Assembly: GCA_013399305.1 (NCBI GenBank)
Contig: VXAI01000038.1
Coordinates: 5,604,751-5,668,750, forward strand
Source: Rostratula benghalensis
Lineage: Eukaryota > Chordata > Aves > Charadriiformes > Rostratulidae
DNA length: 64,000 nt
Direction: 5' to 3'
A model generated the notes under the pieces. The model did no database searches, was not told the origin of the DNA, and saw nothing but the letters and a program-made list of their open reading frames with translations. A program made the position numbers and the translations under genes. Below, piece after piece: positions 10,536-21,836 of this stretch (position 1 is the stretch's first letter; each line of letters begins with the position of its first letter).

Positions 10536-13500
10536 GTTTTCCTTAAAATGAGCCTTTTACATTCTTGAATTTTGAAATCTCCTGCATAATCTTTTCCCTT
10601 GTTTTCTCTTCCCTTCACTCTGTGCCACAGAACAAGAGGCAGCCTAGGTTTTGGGGGGTTTTTCACTTTCTTTTTCACTTGGTAACTTTTCTAGAATTTG
10701 GGAAAATAAAATATTTTTTTTTAAAAGGAGATGCCCAATTTCTCCCTATCCTGATATCAATAATTTCTTTTAGTTAATGAAGAGAAACGGGGGAAAAAAA
10801 GGAAGGATAACATGAAAATACAACATTGAACACACTTTAAGTCTGCATTTCTACAAATATCTTTTTAAACATTTCAAAAAAATTGTTGAGGGTTTTTTTT
10901 TTTGGAGCCTGCAAAGCAGGAAGGTAATCACAGATACAATAAATAGCATTCCATTCCTCATTAAATTGATCTTATTACAAAATTTTGAGCCACTTTGCCT
11001 TTAAAGCTATTTCTGATTATGTATCCAGAACAAAATGCGTCCTAAACCATTGCCTGCTTGTGTAACTTGCCCTATTACATTACATGGGTGACAATGGGTG
11101 TTTGTTCGTGTTATCAAGTGTGTCTAGAAATAAACTGGCATTAAGAGCAGCAGTTGACACTAATTCATCAGGGAAGTTTCTTCACAGCGTACGGAGCTGG
11201 AACTCAGCCCCCAGGATTAATGTGAGATTGTTCAGGTAATTGAAAAATTGAAATGTTATTCTGTTTTACTTTGACTTCCCCTGAGGTCACTTTTTATTTA
11301 CTAGACACATTCCAGACTTTTACACTTTATCTCACTGAATTCTCCCGATTATAGCAAAGCTAAAGAAGATTAGAGACTGCTGAACTTCTGCCTCCGCTAC
11401 CTGTGTCGTTTTCATAAGCTTCTAGCAACTGACTTCACCCCGAGCCTGCATTGCAGAACATCCACTTAATCACAATCTCCACTTCTCTCCCTGAAAATGA
11501 TGTCACTTTGAGTACGACTTTTCTCTCCCGCTACCAGACACACCAGTGGTCAGATTGCAGCCTGCTGAAATAGTACTTTTCATATTGATTATGAACAGCA
11601 TCTTCAGAATTCCCTGATTTTCAATGTTCTACAAGGAAATACATCACTGGGTATAGGCTCATCCAGATGGCTGAGGACGTTTATAAGCAAATAAAGAAGA
11701 GGAAAGGAGATACCCTGGAGTCACACTAATTTCATAGAAAAACACAGCACTAGGTAGATATATGCAGGCTCAAAATCACGTGCAATAATAAGAACCACTG
11801 GCTATAAGAAGAAAGAGTTCCAAGGCAACTACAGGTTCTAGATTCATCAATGAATGTCCCTATGCCAAGTAGTGCTTTCTCACGGGTGAGACCGCAGGTA
11901 GCTCTCACCTCCTGTGTTAAAATTAAGAGATTAATAAATGCCATGTACATGGGACGGCTGGATGTATCCCACCTCTCTACGCAGTTTTCAGGCAAAAATT
12001 CTCTGAGCGCCACCAGGCAGGTGTCCTTCTGCAGGTGGGTTTTTGGGGTAGCAGTGTTCAGGAGAGGGGGTACAGGTGATTCATGGTGAAGGGTACCTGA
12101 TAAAGAAGGAGGTTTTGTCCTGTGCTGGAATGAGTGAGCCCAGCTCAGAGGCAAAAGCATGACTGCTGCTTTTGCCATGTTGTTTTTCAGTGCTAATGTC
12201 AGTAAATCCACTCCTGCTTAACACAGGAGTGTCTCCGGGTTTCTGATGTAGCCATAGGTCTGCATCCAGCAAGACACTTATTTTTCTGCAAGCCAATTAT
12301 AGATCTTAAGATAGGAGAAAGGCAAAGCATTTTTTATTTAGCACCTGAGAAAGCTTGCACTTAATTAGAGTCATCTAGTGAACTTAGCACAACTTCAATG
12401 ACAGTGATTAAGGCTCCAAGAAGCTGATACCTCTGGACAAATCCTTTGGTGCATTCAGAAATGTTGACAAGGCTCTGTCTGAACTAAAAGTGGCTTCCCT
12501 AGTTTTTATGGAAGAGCGCTGCTTCCTGACACCTTGGGTCATTAATTCTTGGACAACTCTTGCAAGGAGTGGATTTTGTTTCTGCAGTTCTTGCAGTTAC
12601 ACTGCAATTTGCCTGCAGTGGCCCAGTCATACTTGCTCCCATCTGACAGAAAAAAAACCCCTATTGATCAGAAAGAGCTGCCTCATCCATCACTGACAAG
12701 TGGCCTGCAGGAGATGAAATGTCTACACATGTATAGCCGTGCCTCCCATGCTGTAAAGGTCTGCACCACAGCTGGCTTGTGTTTAATAGCTCTTGGTGGA
12801 TTCCTTTGCCTTCCTCTCTCTGGTCTGTCTTTCCAGCTCTCCATACATTGTGAACACTATCTCTGGGCAGCTTTCCTCCTTGGTCTCATAGTAATATGTT
12901 AAATGCAAAATGAAGCAAATGGGTTTTGTGCTTCTCAATCACCAGTGACCACCTCAAACTGCATACAGAAATTCTTTCCTCAAAACTAAAGGCAATTGGC
13001 TTCTAATTCCTTACCCCAACACTAAAATTCCAAGCCACCCTAAAGAACAGGCCACATAGAATTGGATGTCACTCCTTCCCTTTCTCCCACCTATCTCCAC
13101 ATACATCGAACCTGAAAATACTCATTTTCCCCAGAACCCAAGTCCTGCCTTGGAGATTTTGGGAGGCAGGAAGCTGGGAGTTGCTGATGTGCACCCAATA
13201 CTGCAGCAAAGTCCTTTGGAGAAGGATGAGCACCTGGGAGCAGGTCTTTCCCCCTAGGCACAATGCACAGCAGGATGAACAACATGATTCTCCTCTGCAG
13301 GCCCAGAGACTGCTCTGAGCCCACCACTTGCCTGCAGACGGCTGCTGCATGGCTGGGGAGAGTCAGACACTCAACAAACATCAGTATTTTGAGCACAACT
13401 GAATAGCAGAGCCTTCATTAGTAAAGTTCATCAGCAGAAGAAGATGCCATAAAATTAAGGGGAAATGGCTAGTAAACAGCTTCTAACCAAGGTCTCAGGC

Positions 13501-16500
13501 ACAAGCCTTCTAGCTGGGTACCCAGAGGGATGAAAAGCCTCGGGAACAATGGGGATGCCGGGATCAAAGGCACCTTCACTGCCGAGCTGTAATTGAACCT
13601 GTCTAAATCCTGCACAACAGGCTGGCATTGCTCTGTGGCTGCATCTGAGAAACAAAACGTCAGCCCCCACTGAAATGCACCACACAACAGACGTTCCTTC
13701 TCCTCTGGGTGAGCATGGCAGCACACATGAGCTAGTGCAGTGGTAAAGAGGATGACAATGGTTTAGTTTATACAGAACCAGGCCAAGTTAGATTTATATT
13801 TTGTCTTACCAAGTTTTGCCTGTCCTTCTGATGTTCCTAAACAATTCCTATTGCCGTGTTATTTGAGCACCTTGCATTCACGCACTGCAGTGTGTACAGA
13901 GGAGAGAGACACCTCTCTCACCCCTGAGCCCTGCTGGGGTATGAGCTGGCCATAGTCCATGGAGGGGGCTTCTCCCTCCACCATGCAGTGCTTTAGGGGG
14001 GAGAGGGGGAGGGGGCTAGCGACTGAGCCTGCTGGCTCTTTTTTTAGGGGGAAGGCCCCAGGGTTTTGAGGATGTCTGCTGAGAGATCCCTGCTCCCTCC
14101 AGGGATGCTGGCTCTCAGGCTGTGCTGACCAGGGAGAGGCATTTGGTATCAGTGCACCCTTGAGCCTCATCCCACAAAGGGAGGTGCAGAGGAGTGGGGC
14201 ACTTTGATTTGTCCTTTTCCTTAAATAGTTGCTCTGATGCTAAAGGCACTCCTCTCATTTGGGCTTGTAAAGAAGGACACGAACCATAATAATAGGTGAA
14301 GACTTAGATCTGCTGCCAGAAACCTTTCTCAGTGAACAAGCTTATTGCTCAGCTCAGAGGTCTCCATCTCTTACAGCCTCATCAACTGCAAAGAGCTGTG
14401 CAAGTCAATGGACACCAAAGAGGATTACCCACCTCAGGTCTTCTTTGGTGCACAGAGATTTTGAGTTTTACCTACCAAAACAACCTCTGGAAATGCCAAA
14501 GGAGACAAGTACTGAGTCACATTTCACCAGATGTTGTCCTGTTTGAAGGCTGAGGCATGCTTCAGCTTCAGCCAGGAAGCAGGGCGATGTTTTAAGCCCA
14601 CACTTCCCACCAGGGATATACAGGGAACCCTGTCCTGAAAGCGGTGGCATCCTGGTCTCCATCATTTGACTTGGCTGGCCACAGCCCACTGCTCTGAACA
14701 GAGACCATCAGGTCAGAAACACACACTGGCATGCTTTTATCATTTGCCACAATAGTAGTCTCAGAGGCGTTTAGGAGATCTCTCCAAAGAGTATTTCCCT
14801 CAAGCCATGTTGCATCGCTCCCCTGGGGAACATTAAATATGCGTATGCATCACTGGGGGGGCAGGAAGGATGTTCACCTGGGGTATGCTTCTGTACATCT
14901 GCCTTTTGAGTAATCTATCATCAAGCAGGAAAATTTGTTAATTATTCAGTCTCAGTAATTCAAAGCTGTTAATAATGGAAGAAGTGGATATTGCTTTAAA
15001 TTGAAATCAATGGTTTGCATAACATCTTTGATCAAATCTGAGTGCTCTGGCTTCCAAGCATGCTTCCCTGTTTAATAAAGCAGAGATTGATGGGTTTGCT
15101 ATTATGAGGAAATGAGATTCAGACAAAATGATTGTTGGTTAGTAGGAATATAGAAATCACTTAAGGAAAAAGGTGAAATACTGATGTGAAATGAATTCTT
15201 AAAATCCATATATGGACACATTTAAAAGGCTCTTCTGTATAGTCATTAATCTGAAGAAAAAAAAGTGTAATTATTTTTCCAAGCTCAATTTCTACTTTCC
15301 TGTAAACACCCCAACTTTTCTAAACGACCTCAAGTGCTTTTGCATATTTTATGCAGCAATTAAACTGCATAGATCAGTCATGCTGGTAAGACCACGCACA
15401 TTTCTCCTCTGGTTTCATTACACATTTAACTACACCTCGGCCTCCCTGCCACTGCAGTGGGAGAAAATCACTAATGAACATCTCAGTGCTGAGGGCACCA
15501 CGGGCACTGCACAGACACTCCTGTGGGAGTGAGAGAGGTGGAGGAGTGAGGGTTGAAAAAAACAAAAATACTTTATTTTGGGGGGCAGAGGAGCGCAGCT
15601 GATACAAAGGAGGCTGGATGGCCCATTCCAAACTGGAGAGGAATAACTGCCTGCAGAGCCAACCTGGAGCACCTCCTGGAGGTAGCCAGGGACCCTAGTG
15701 AACACTTGATAACATGGGATGTGCAGAATTCTCAATGAAATAAAAGTTTGGAGCAGTGGTAGCCTAGAAAACAGCTTTCTTCTTGATTTAACAGTGGGCT
15801 CAGTGTATGGGGAATGACTAGAAGAGTTGGTCCTCTTTCTTTTCAACCAAGCCAGAGGCTTTTCCCTCTGTAACTCCAGCTGACATGATATTTCATGTAG
15901 GTCTTTAACTACAAATAAGCTGTCATTTGCCTCTCCTCTTTCTACTCCCCTAATTATTCCTAGGCATAAAATGAGAGGCTGTGTGTTAAACACTTAAAAA
16001 TCAAGTTACGTTATTTTACGAGTATACATAACAACGCGCGTCTCAGTACAGAGACTTGACAACAGGGAAGATATTATTTGATCTATGGCTTTCCAGCTGT
16101 TACCCTATTATTTTCTACTGCCCCCTAAAAATATTAATCAGAAGTCAGCATTAATCCAGAAGCATATAATTTCTTTTAATGCCTTCAAAAGCTACACTGC
16201 CTGTGCCGCTTCACTTCAGACTGTGCAGATGGCAGGACAACTTCTAACAGATTCAAATCAATTATGTACTTCACTTCGGTTTTAGAAACAGATTGAAATT
16301 AATTAAAGTATTGACAAGCCAGAAATAAACAGCATTCCATGTATCAAAATAATTCAGTCACATGATTAGTTTATTTGCATGTGTTTTTTTGGTTTTTTAA
16401 CCAAATAAATTGTGTCAGTGAGGTGGGTGGGAAGGGATGAACTTTTTTCCTTTTATGCTTGTTTGAACCTCAGGAACGTTCTACAGACTGACCTACTTCC

Positions 16501-16970
16501 ACCGCTGGTCTGGGGCTGAAAGCACACCATGTTAGTGCAAACAGCAGCAGCAGCCCAAGTAGGATCATGAAGGATGAAGCAAAGACCTTGGGCCACCTTC
16601 CCTTGGACAAAGCTACTGACAACATCCCTGGTTCTGGACCTCTGTTCCGTGTACCTCCTGGAGGCTGAATGCTAGAGCGCTTCAGAGAATTAAGTGTTTT
16701 AAGCAGCTGATAATACTGATTAAAATCAATTGTCAAGATGAAGCAAAGAAGACAGGCTATTTAAATGTTTTAAAAATTGCCGTGTGTGGGCTGTGCAGTC
16801 AATCAGTACGTGTGAGGAGCGCTCTCCCATCCGGGAGCGGGTGCGTGCTGGAGCTGCCAGACACTGCGGGACCTCAGGAGACACCAGGGCCAGAGCAACT
16901 CCTCCAGCTCTGCAGGCACCTCAGGATCTGAAACTGCCCAGGCTTGGGCTGACAGGCAAGGCAAGAAGGT

Positions 16971-17064
16971 GGCCTGATCTAGGTGTTCCTGCTCAGGCAG
17001 GGGGATTGGACTGGATGATCTTTCAAGGTCCCTTCCAATCCCTGATAGTCTGTGATTCTGTGAA
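16971..17064 (+). mobile_element. CR1 LINE 3' end fragment
   Basis: About 94 bp matching the extreme 3' end of an avian CR1: it starts GGCCTGATCTAGGTGTTCC, runs through GGATTGGACTGGATGATC and GGTCCCTTCCAATCC, and ends in the ATTCTGTG tail. The element is severely 5' truncated, as most CR1 copies are. It shares subfamily-diagnostic wording with the inserted copy at 40612-40806. It lies in the first coding intron of HTR4, with its sense strand opposite to the gene. Confidence 0.9.
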
Positions 17065-17703
17065 TCCAAGTATCAAACGTAGAAAAAAACCCCAAGCTCT
17101 CTGCTGGCCCATGCAATTTCCTTACCTGACACCAGCAGAAGTTCCTCCCTTTTCTACATGGAAACTAGATTTGGGGCTGAAAACTGAACACTGCACTGCT
17201 TTATCATGATCTTCATAGGGATAAAGCTCTGAGATCTCAAGTGAGAGTCAGCAGTTTGCACAGGTACATGGGAATTTTGTGACAGAGGTAGGAAACAAAC
17301 CCAGCCCCTGTGAGCCTCCAGGCACTGCCTAAACTGAGGGCCTCTCCCCCCTTGCAGGTGAGTTAGATGTGAGTCCAGCAGCCACATCCATCTCTACTAT
17401 TCATACAATGAAGGATGAAATCCCGGCTCTGCTCTTTTGCAAGCAGCAGATCAAGTGTTAGATAATTGACACCCACGTACAAAAGGATATTGCTGCAAGG
17501 CTGATGCATGTAAGTACAATCCTTAAAAGCCATTAGACTGTCACCTAAAATATAAGCTAAAATTAACTTATGAAATTAGCATTCAACACAATAATGATAT
17601 TTACATGGAGGAAGGGCAGGTGCTGCAATTCCTCTGTTCGGGATCCACTAACAGGACCGCAGAAGAGCTCTTTTGCAAAGCCCTGTGCAAAGACAATACT
17701 TAC

Positions 17704-17738
17704 ACATCTACCTCGAGTTTGTGGGACATTAGCACCAT
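17704..17738 (-). CDS. HTR4: HTR4 candidate first coding exon (start codon and N-terminal tail)
   Basis: On the minus strand this reads ATG GTG CTA ATG TCC CAC AAA CTC GAG GTA GAT GT, then a consensus donor GTAAGT at 17703-17698. The peptide is M-V-L-M-S-H-K-L-E-V-D-(V). The part from the second Met resembles the mammalian 5-HT4 start M-D-K-L-D-A-N-V (shared K-L and final V, conservative D/E). The exon ends after two bases of a Val codon, and the next exon begins with the single T that completes it, so the junction is in frame. The first ATG (17736-17738) has A at -3 and G at +4; the second (17727-17729) has a weak context but gives a length closer to mammals. An in-frame TAG lies upstream at 17769-17771. 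The 5' edge of the exon is unresolved: this could be the first exon, or be spliced from a noncoding exon. The Asn of the usual N-V-S glycosylation site is Asp here. The assignment rests on similarity, phase and donor, with no transcript evidence. Confidence 0.66.
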
Positions 17739-18350
17739 GTTTTGTTCCTTACGATATATTTTCAAGTTCTAAAATGTGGTTCCCAATGACCCACCTTTCA
17801 CATGTCAAATATTCCCTTTTTATTTTCACATAAACTTAACACTATTTTCTGGATACGCAGCGTCCTCTTGTTTTAATGAGGTTGCCAAATACTCTACAGC
17901 TATGAAAAAAATCAGATCTCTGCCTCAGGCATAGGTAGGATTTTAGGCACATTACAAAGTGCAGCAGAGATGCTGTAACATTAATTTCTCCTTTGTAAAT
18001 GCTGAGTAAAACCAAAGATCAAACATGCCTTTAATCAGAAATGTCTTGATCAGATCCTAATTAGAATTGTTCCTCAGAAGTAAGCCCACTGCATCTACCA
18101 AACTATATCTCAGTTTAAAGAACAGAGGATGATGAAAGAAACAGAAAAATAAAGCTGGCTTTTGGTGTATATTCCATCTTAATAGTGTGATTATCCACAA
18201 TTTGCCAGATAGGCGGCTCTTGCCTACCTCATGACACACAGGAGTCTAAAACAGAGCAGGCTGTACGTTCAAATGACAAATACAACATATCTGTGCTCAG
18301 GAGATCTGATTGAACAAAGCACCTAATTTCCCAGCAGCACTCCCATTCAT

Positions 18351-18380
18351 TGTCATTCATTTTACATCTATATTCTATAG
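18351..18380 (+). repeat. 30 bp direct repeat, copy A
   Basis: Pairs with 19041-19070, matching at 27 of 30 positions and spaced exactly 690 bp apart. Both copies end in TATATTCTATAG. The flanking bases do not match. The family, if any, is unknown to me. Confidence 0.7.
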
Positions 18381-19040
18381 ACATTGAAGACAGAGTCTAG
18401 TACATACTTTCAAACAAGAATGCTTGTAATTCAGTTATTATACAAAAGAGTTTTACTTCACAGAGACATAAGTGACATCACCTTTACACATACAACTAGC
18501 TCAAATTTATTTCATCAGTTTAGAAACAGGGAGTAGCTTGATAGAGATTTGTGACATAACCTCCTCTGGCATTGGAGTGAGTGGGAAAAATCAAAGTTTA
18601 GACTTGTGCACCCAGATTTCTCACAGAAATCTGTGTGATGCCTCCTAAAATAAGCAAGTGCAAACCTGGGGTGCACTGAGATCAATTGATCAGAGCCCGC
18701 ATCAAGAGCGAGCTGCTGCTCCTGGGTTAAAATTATTTGTTTCCCTGTTTTATAACTTTTTCCATAAAAAACAAAAAAAATAAGCCCTGCTCTATCCACT
18801 CACATTTGTTTCCCCAAAGATAGCTCATTATCAAAACACCATAATAGCCGTTCTTAGTCTTTACTGTTATTCCTGTATTGAGTTCTCATTTTCAAACCTG
18901 AAAATCCATCTTTTCTTTTTTCTCCTATCTTTGAGAAAAACGTAGGGGTTGCAAGACTTTGAAATCAAAAAGCATGGAGGTTCTGCTCTGTTCTTGCATC
19001 AATATTTGCAGTCAGGGAACTATTATTAAATGAGAGATGT

Positions 19041-19070
19041 TGCCATTCATCTTACATGTATATTCTATAG
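19041..19070 (+). repeat. 30 bp direct repeat, copy B
   Basis: Second copy of the unit at 18351-18380, differing at unit positions 3, 11 and 18. There is no similarity outside the unit, so this is not the edge of an obvious larger duplication. Confidence 0.7.
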
Positions 19071-21030
19071 ATTAATATGTAAATTCAATATTAGTAGAAG
19101 AATCCTGGCATCAGACTGTATATTAAAATATCCAGTCTGTGTCCTTTTGTCACTGCTTGTTTACACCTTGGACAATAAAAGACACACAACTAATGGCTGT
19201 GTAACTTCTAATATTTCCTGGATAGTTTCCCAGTTTCAAGAATCTATAGGAATTAAAGAGTTTTTTGTTGTTACCCCTGCTAATGGAAGAGTTGGCACAG
19301 ACAAGATAATACACTGATTTGTGGAATACATTGAGACACTCCCAGACACCCCGTTCTCAGCTCATTCATTATGAGAAAATAGGAAGAGGTACTTCCACTT
19401 CTTTTTTGAAGGCAACATAGGACTGTGTGTCCCAAGGAGTGTTTTAAAGGCACGGCATGGTGGGGTTCATCTGTTCATCTCCCAAGGTGTGCACCCTTGA
19501 AGTATCTGAGTGATTGCCTTCTGTCCCCAGGAAATGCTGTGTCTCCTTAGTCCCTTCTCCAGTGCCACAGTTCCTGAACTGCCCAACCAATTTGCTGTAT
19601 CCTGACACAAAACACATCAGTCAAATGGGATAAAAATAATCTTTGAGATGTCATGCGTTTCCAACTGTTACATCAAATTGAGCTTTACCAAAAAGACCAG
19701 ATTTCAGTAAAGCTAACTTCAGAGGTGGTAACCAGAAACCTTCACCCCCAGAGTAGGTGTTCATCAGCAAATTCCGCATGAACCTCACTTTTGTATTTAG
19801 GCTCCAGATAGGTGTCTTGTCTAAGCAAGGACATGGCAAGTCTTTGATTCAAGAACAGAGCACTTAATTTTCTTGTTTTATTTGAACCTCCTATGTTCCC
19901 AGCTAAGTGCATGTTCTGAATGCTCTCCACAAAAGCCTAACCACATTTCTCACACCAAATAAACAAGAGAGGATGTCAACCCAGGCAAGCAGTAGGGCAG
20001 AGGAAAAGCAAACATTTGGGACTGTTCTGCGGATAGTGAGTGCACTCAGCTTGGACAGAACCTAGATCTCACCCAGGAGTCACTACCAGCACATTGCTCT
20101 GAGGCCAGCCTTAGAAGCTCTGGAAGTGTTTGTTCAGTTGTGATTTCCTTTGGCTAAAAAGTACAAGAGCTTCCAGGAGGAAGCTCTCACTGTACTCATC
20201 TGTGGAAGCCCTTGACAAAGATCGCTAGAAACAGCCATTCCTAGAGGTTTGAGCAATGCAGAGGGAGAGACCTTCTTCTCCACAAGGGAGTGAAATGACT
20301 TAGTGGATTCTTGGTGGCATCAGCTATGGACTCTCCACTCACTACTTTTATGAACTTCGAGTTTGATCCATAGTTGGGAGCTACCTGCTGCCTTTCCCCA
20401 CTCATCTCATTGCAGGCTGATTTTAAAAATTTGTTTCAGTTTGATAACTGACCACCTGCAAATAAGATACGCCCTGATATGCTGGGTACCCCATAGATCG
20501 ATAATTTTCCCTGACACTGACTGAGGAAACTGGTCCAAGACTTGTGGGAAAAAAGAAAAGGAAGAAAAGCTCAAGGGAAAACAGAGATAAAGGCAACAGC
20601 GCTGTGATGATACTGCTTATGGTGTCCCCATTCAAGGCTCGGCACCATCAGCTGGTAAGCTCTTTGCACCAGAAAACAAGCCATGAAACTGCACATCAAA
20701 ATGAAAGATGAACTACAAGCCCTATTGGAAAGTGAAGCCTACTGCCCAAACACACTAGAATTTAAAAAAAAAAAATAAAAATTAAAAAAAATGTCCTGGA
20801 GAGTTGGTATGTGACAAAAGAGAACAGAAACACAGGATTAGTTTGAGGGTTTACAAGCCCATGGAAGAAGAATGTCTGGGCACATCAGCTGTACCACGTG
20901 GCCTTATTTGTAAAGTTTTGAGACAAGCCAAGAGGAAGAGGTTTTAGATACACCTGGAAAATGACACTGCAAATGCCATATTCTTTCCAAGTGTCAGAAA
21001 AGGGACCAAAAAGCATAGAGACACAAAGCT

Positions 21031-21110
21031 CAAAAAAAACCAACAAAAAAAAACCCCAACAAAACCAAAAAACAACCAAACAAAAAAACCCGACAACAGA
21101 CAACAACAAC
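21031..21110 (+). repeat. A-rich (CAAAA/CCAAA) low-complexity tract
   Basis: Eighty bases made almost only of A and C, with AAACC, AAACAACC and CAACAACAAC units. Such A/C-rich stretches are common in bird genomes. The opposite strand gives long G/T-rich open frames rich in Phe, Val, Trp and Gly, which are artefacts of composition. Confidence 0.85.
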
Positions 21111-21808
21111 CACTGTTTGTCTTTGTAGGTAATTTGTTCCTTTCTGGAGCAGGGAAACTGGCTCCCGACCCTGGGTCAGGAGATCCCTGGGCAGCCAGGC
21201 TGCTTTTCTGGGCGTAACCAGGGAAGCACGTTCCCACTGGGATTAAACCCTCTGCTTAGGGGTCTCCAAGATTGTTGGAAACCTAATAGCACCTGCCAAT
21301 CACAAAGCACCAAAAACCATGGTTAGTGGCATTTCTGAAAAACTGATGCAGTGCATTTTAACTGAGGAGTACTGAAAGTTAGTTTGTTCTGTGAATATTT
21401 TTCTGGCCATTTAAATTTTGTTACAAACTTCAATAGTTATTTCTGGTGAGGGACACTGTTAGCTGAATCAGTGAACTACCTTCGAGCTGCAATGAAAACT
21501 TGTTTTACAGAGACAGAGCTTCATATCGCTGCAGGAAGGAAGGATCAACAAGGGCTTTGAGCGTAGCTTAGAGGGAAAAGCTTAAGCCATACAAAACCAC
21601 AAGGTGCCTGCACTGGGCTAGACCCAGCCCTACTGGGCTCAGGGAAGCATACTGAACAGTAGCTGAATTGCAAGAAATAAAACTCCCATGTTTCATCGTA
21701 GCTGCCAGCCCTGCTTGAGAACCACATCTCCATTATGGCCCATAAAAATGGAAATTACAAACAATGGCCGTAATGGGACCAAATCTATTCCAGCTGCTTG
21801 AGAATGGA

Positions 21809-21836
21809 GGGGGGGAAAAAAAAAAAAAAAAAAAAA
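21809..21836 (+). repeat. G7-A21 homopolymer pair
   Basis: A short G run directly followed by 21 A. Not clearly attached to any retroelement. Confidence 0.85.

Larger units (their letters stand above)
10062..17703 (-). other. HTR4: HTR4 intron between the start exon and the TM1 exon
   Basis: A 7.6 kb intron if the start exon call is right, from the GTAAGT donor at 17703-17698 to the CCCCAG acceptor beside 10061. It contains a T/C homopolymer region near 10500-10535, non-repetitive sequence at about 11050-11600 that could be regulatory, a purine-rich G tract near 13995-14050, and a CR1 tail at 16971-17064. The 170 bp just before that tail are richer in CG dinucleotides than the surroundings. 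Open frames here (such as 15430-15993 minus, 187 codons) match nothing I know. Confidence 0.68.

Noticed and set aside
13958..13968. ATGGACTATGG on the minus strand as an HTR4 start (M-D-Y)
   Set aside because: No K-L-x-x-x-V similarity and no donor in the required phase close behind.
15430..15993. 187-codon open frame on the minus strand
   Set aside because: No motif or family resemblance, and it overlaps another unrelated frame; likely chance in pyrimidine-rich sequence.
20944..21237. Frame rich in Phe, Val, Trp and Gly resembling membrane segments
   Set aside because: It is the reverse strand of the A/C-rich low-complexity tract at 21031-21110, so the hydrophobicity is an artefact of composition.
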